Below the pieces are notes generated by a model. The model saw only the letters and a program-made list of their open reading frames with translations. It made no database searches and was not told the origin of the DNA. The position numbers were made by a program, and so were the translations under genes. From the NCBI GenBank assembly GCA_022842745.1, contig JALHPA010000214.1, forward strand, positions 1-5,910: a stretch of 5,910 nucleotides of DNA, written 5' to 3'. This DNA is from Pirellulales bacterium. GTDB taxonomy: Bacteria > Planctomycetota > Planctomycetia > Pirellulales > JALHPA01. Position 1 is the stretch's first letter; each line of letters starts with the position of its first letter. Positions 5,537-5,910 of the stretch are shown piece after piece.

Positions 5537-5910
5537 TTACTTGCTATTGCTCACTTCGGCCACTTTGACCGACTTGTCCCCGAAGTATTCGGCGACTTCG
5601 TCGACGATGTTCTCGGTGGCAGGGGCATCGACGGGAATCTGCTCGTGCAGGGTTCCCTCCACTGCGGCCAGTTTCTCGGACACTTGCAGTCGGGTGCGAA
5701 GGTCGCTGACCAGTTCGCGAACCCGGCCCAATTGGCTGTCGTCGAAGTTGTAGTTGCTCGACGTTTCCGCCACTTCCACCATCTTCAGGCGGGCTTCGAG
5801 ATTCTCGACCTCAACCTCCAATTGCCGCTTGGCGGCCAGCATGCTCTCCAATTTCTGCCGGGCGGCAGACAAGCCCTGCTCGCGAGCATTAAGGATGTCG
5901 CGAAGGCTGG
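5537..5910 (-). CDS. Coiled-coil protein, C-terminal part (gene starts beyond the window)
   Basis: The frame is open from the right edge to a TAA at 5537-5539, giving 123 visible residues. The first possible start in the visible part is a TTG at 5870-5872, and the frame continues upstream of it with coiled-coil-like residues (S-L-R-D-I-L-N-A-R-E-Q), so the true start is almost certainly outside. Seen: long heptad-like helix with repeated Leu, Glu, Arg and Lys (for example L-E-V-E-V-E-N-L-E-A-R-L-K), a short break S-S-N-Y-N-F-D-D, a second helix R-V-R-E-L-V-S-D-L-R-T-R-L, then an acidic tail ending E-Y-F-G-D-K-S. I recall a conserved planctomycete protein of this type with no assigned function; PspA-like or structural roles are possible but not shown. 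The hairpin behind it separates its transcript from the FHA gene. Confidence 0.75.
   Translation of the reverse strand, partial: SLRDILNAREQGLSAARQKLESMLAAKRQLEVEVENLEARLKMVEVAETSSNYNFDDSQLGRVRELVSDLRTRLQVSEKLAAVEGTLHEQIPVDAPATENIVDEVAEYFGDKSVKVAEVSNSK

Noticed and set aside
5055..5753. A 232-codon plus-strand open frame across the FHA gene start and the coiled-coil gene end
   Set aside because: Arg/Ser-rich translation with no motif. It overlaps two supported minus-strand genes and a terminator-like hairpin.

Overview
The window is a GC-rich chromosomal segment that looks like ordinary bacterial housekeeping DNA. I suggest a member of the Planctomycetota, probably Pirellulales-like. The reasons are the scattered, non-canonical neighbours of rnpA, the FHA protein, and a coiled-coil protein at the right edge that resembles proteins I remember from that phylum. 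This placement is inference; no rRNA or other marker is present.

Left edge (1-374): the 3' end of a plus-strand gene for an ImmA/IrrE-type metallopeptidase of the kind attached to HigA-like antitoxins. About 240 bases without a gene follow, holding a plausible sigma-70-type promoter just before the next block.

Central plus-strand block (614-4396): a zinc-finger-less DnaJ/CbpA-type co-chaperone; a small single-pass membrane protein of unknown function whose start overlaps the dnaJ-like stop; rnpA (RNase P protein); yidD (membrane insertion efficiency factor), overlapping rnpA by 4 bases; a HINT-branch histidine-triad protein; and an alkaline-phosphatase-superfamily protein with several canonical metal ligands replaced. 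The first four genes are tightly packed and probably co-transcribed. They pair protein folding, RNA processing and membrane protein biogenesis. The usual companions rpmH and yidC are not in the window.

Right part, minus strand (4438-5910): a 292-residue protein with one good FHA domain and what looks like a second, degenerate FHA copy, convergent with the phosphatase-like gene. Upstream of it, and separated by a strong hairpin that looks like a terminator, is the 3' end of a coiled-coil protein running off the window.

I saw no rRNA, tRNA, CRISPR array, insertion sequence or long repeat. The most interesting points are the altered active site of the phosphatase-like protein, the apparent FHA duplication with decay of the second copy, and the unknown membrane protein embedded between dnaJ-like and rnpA.
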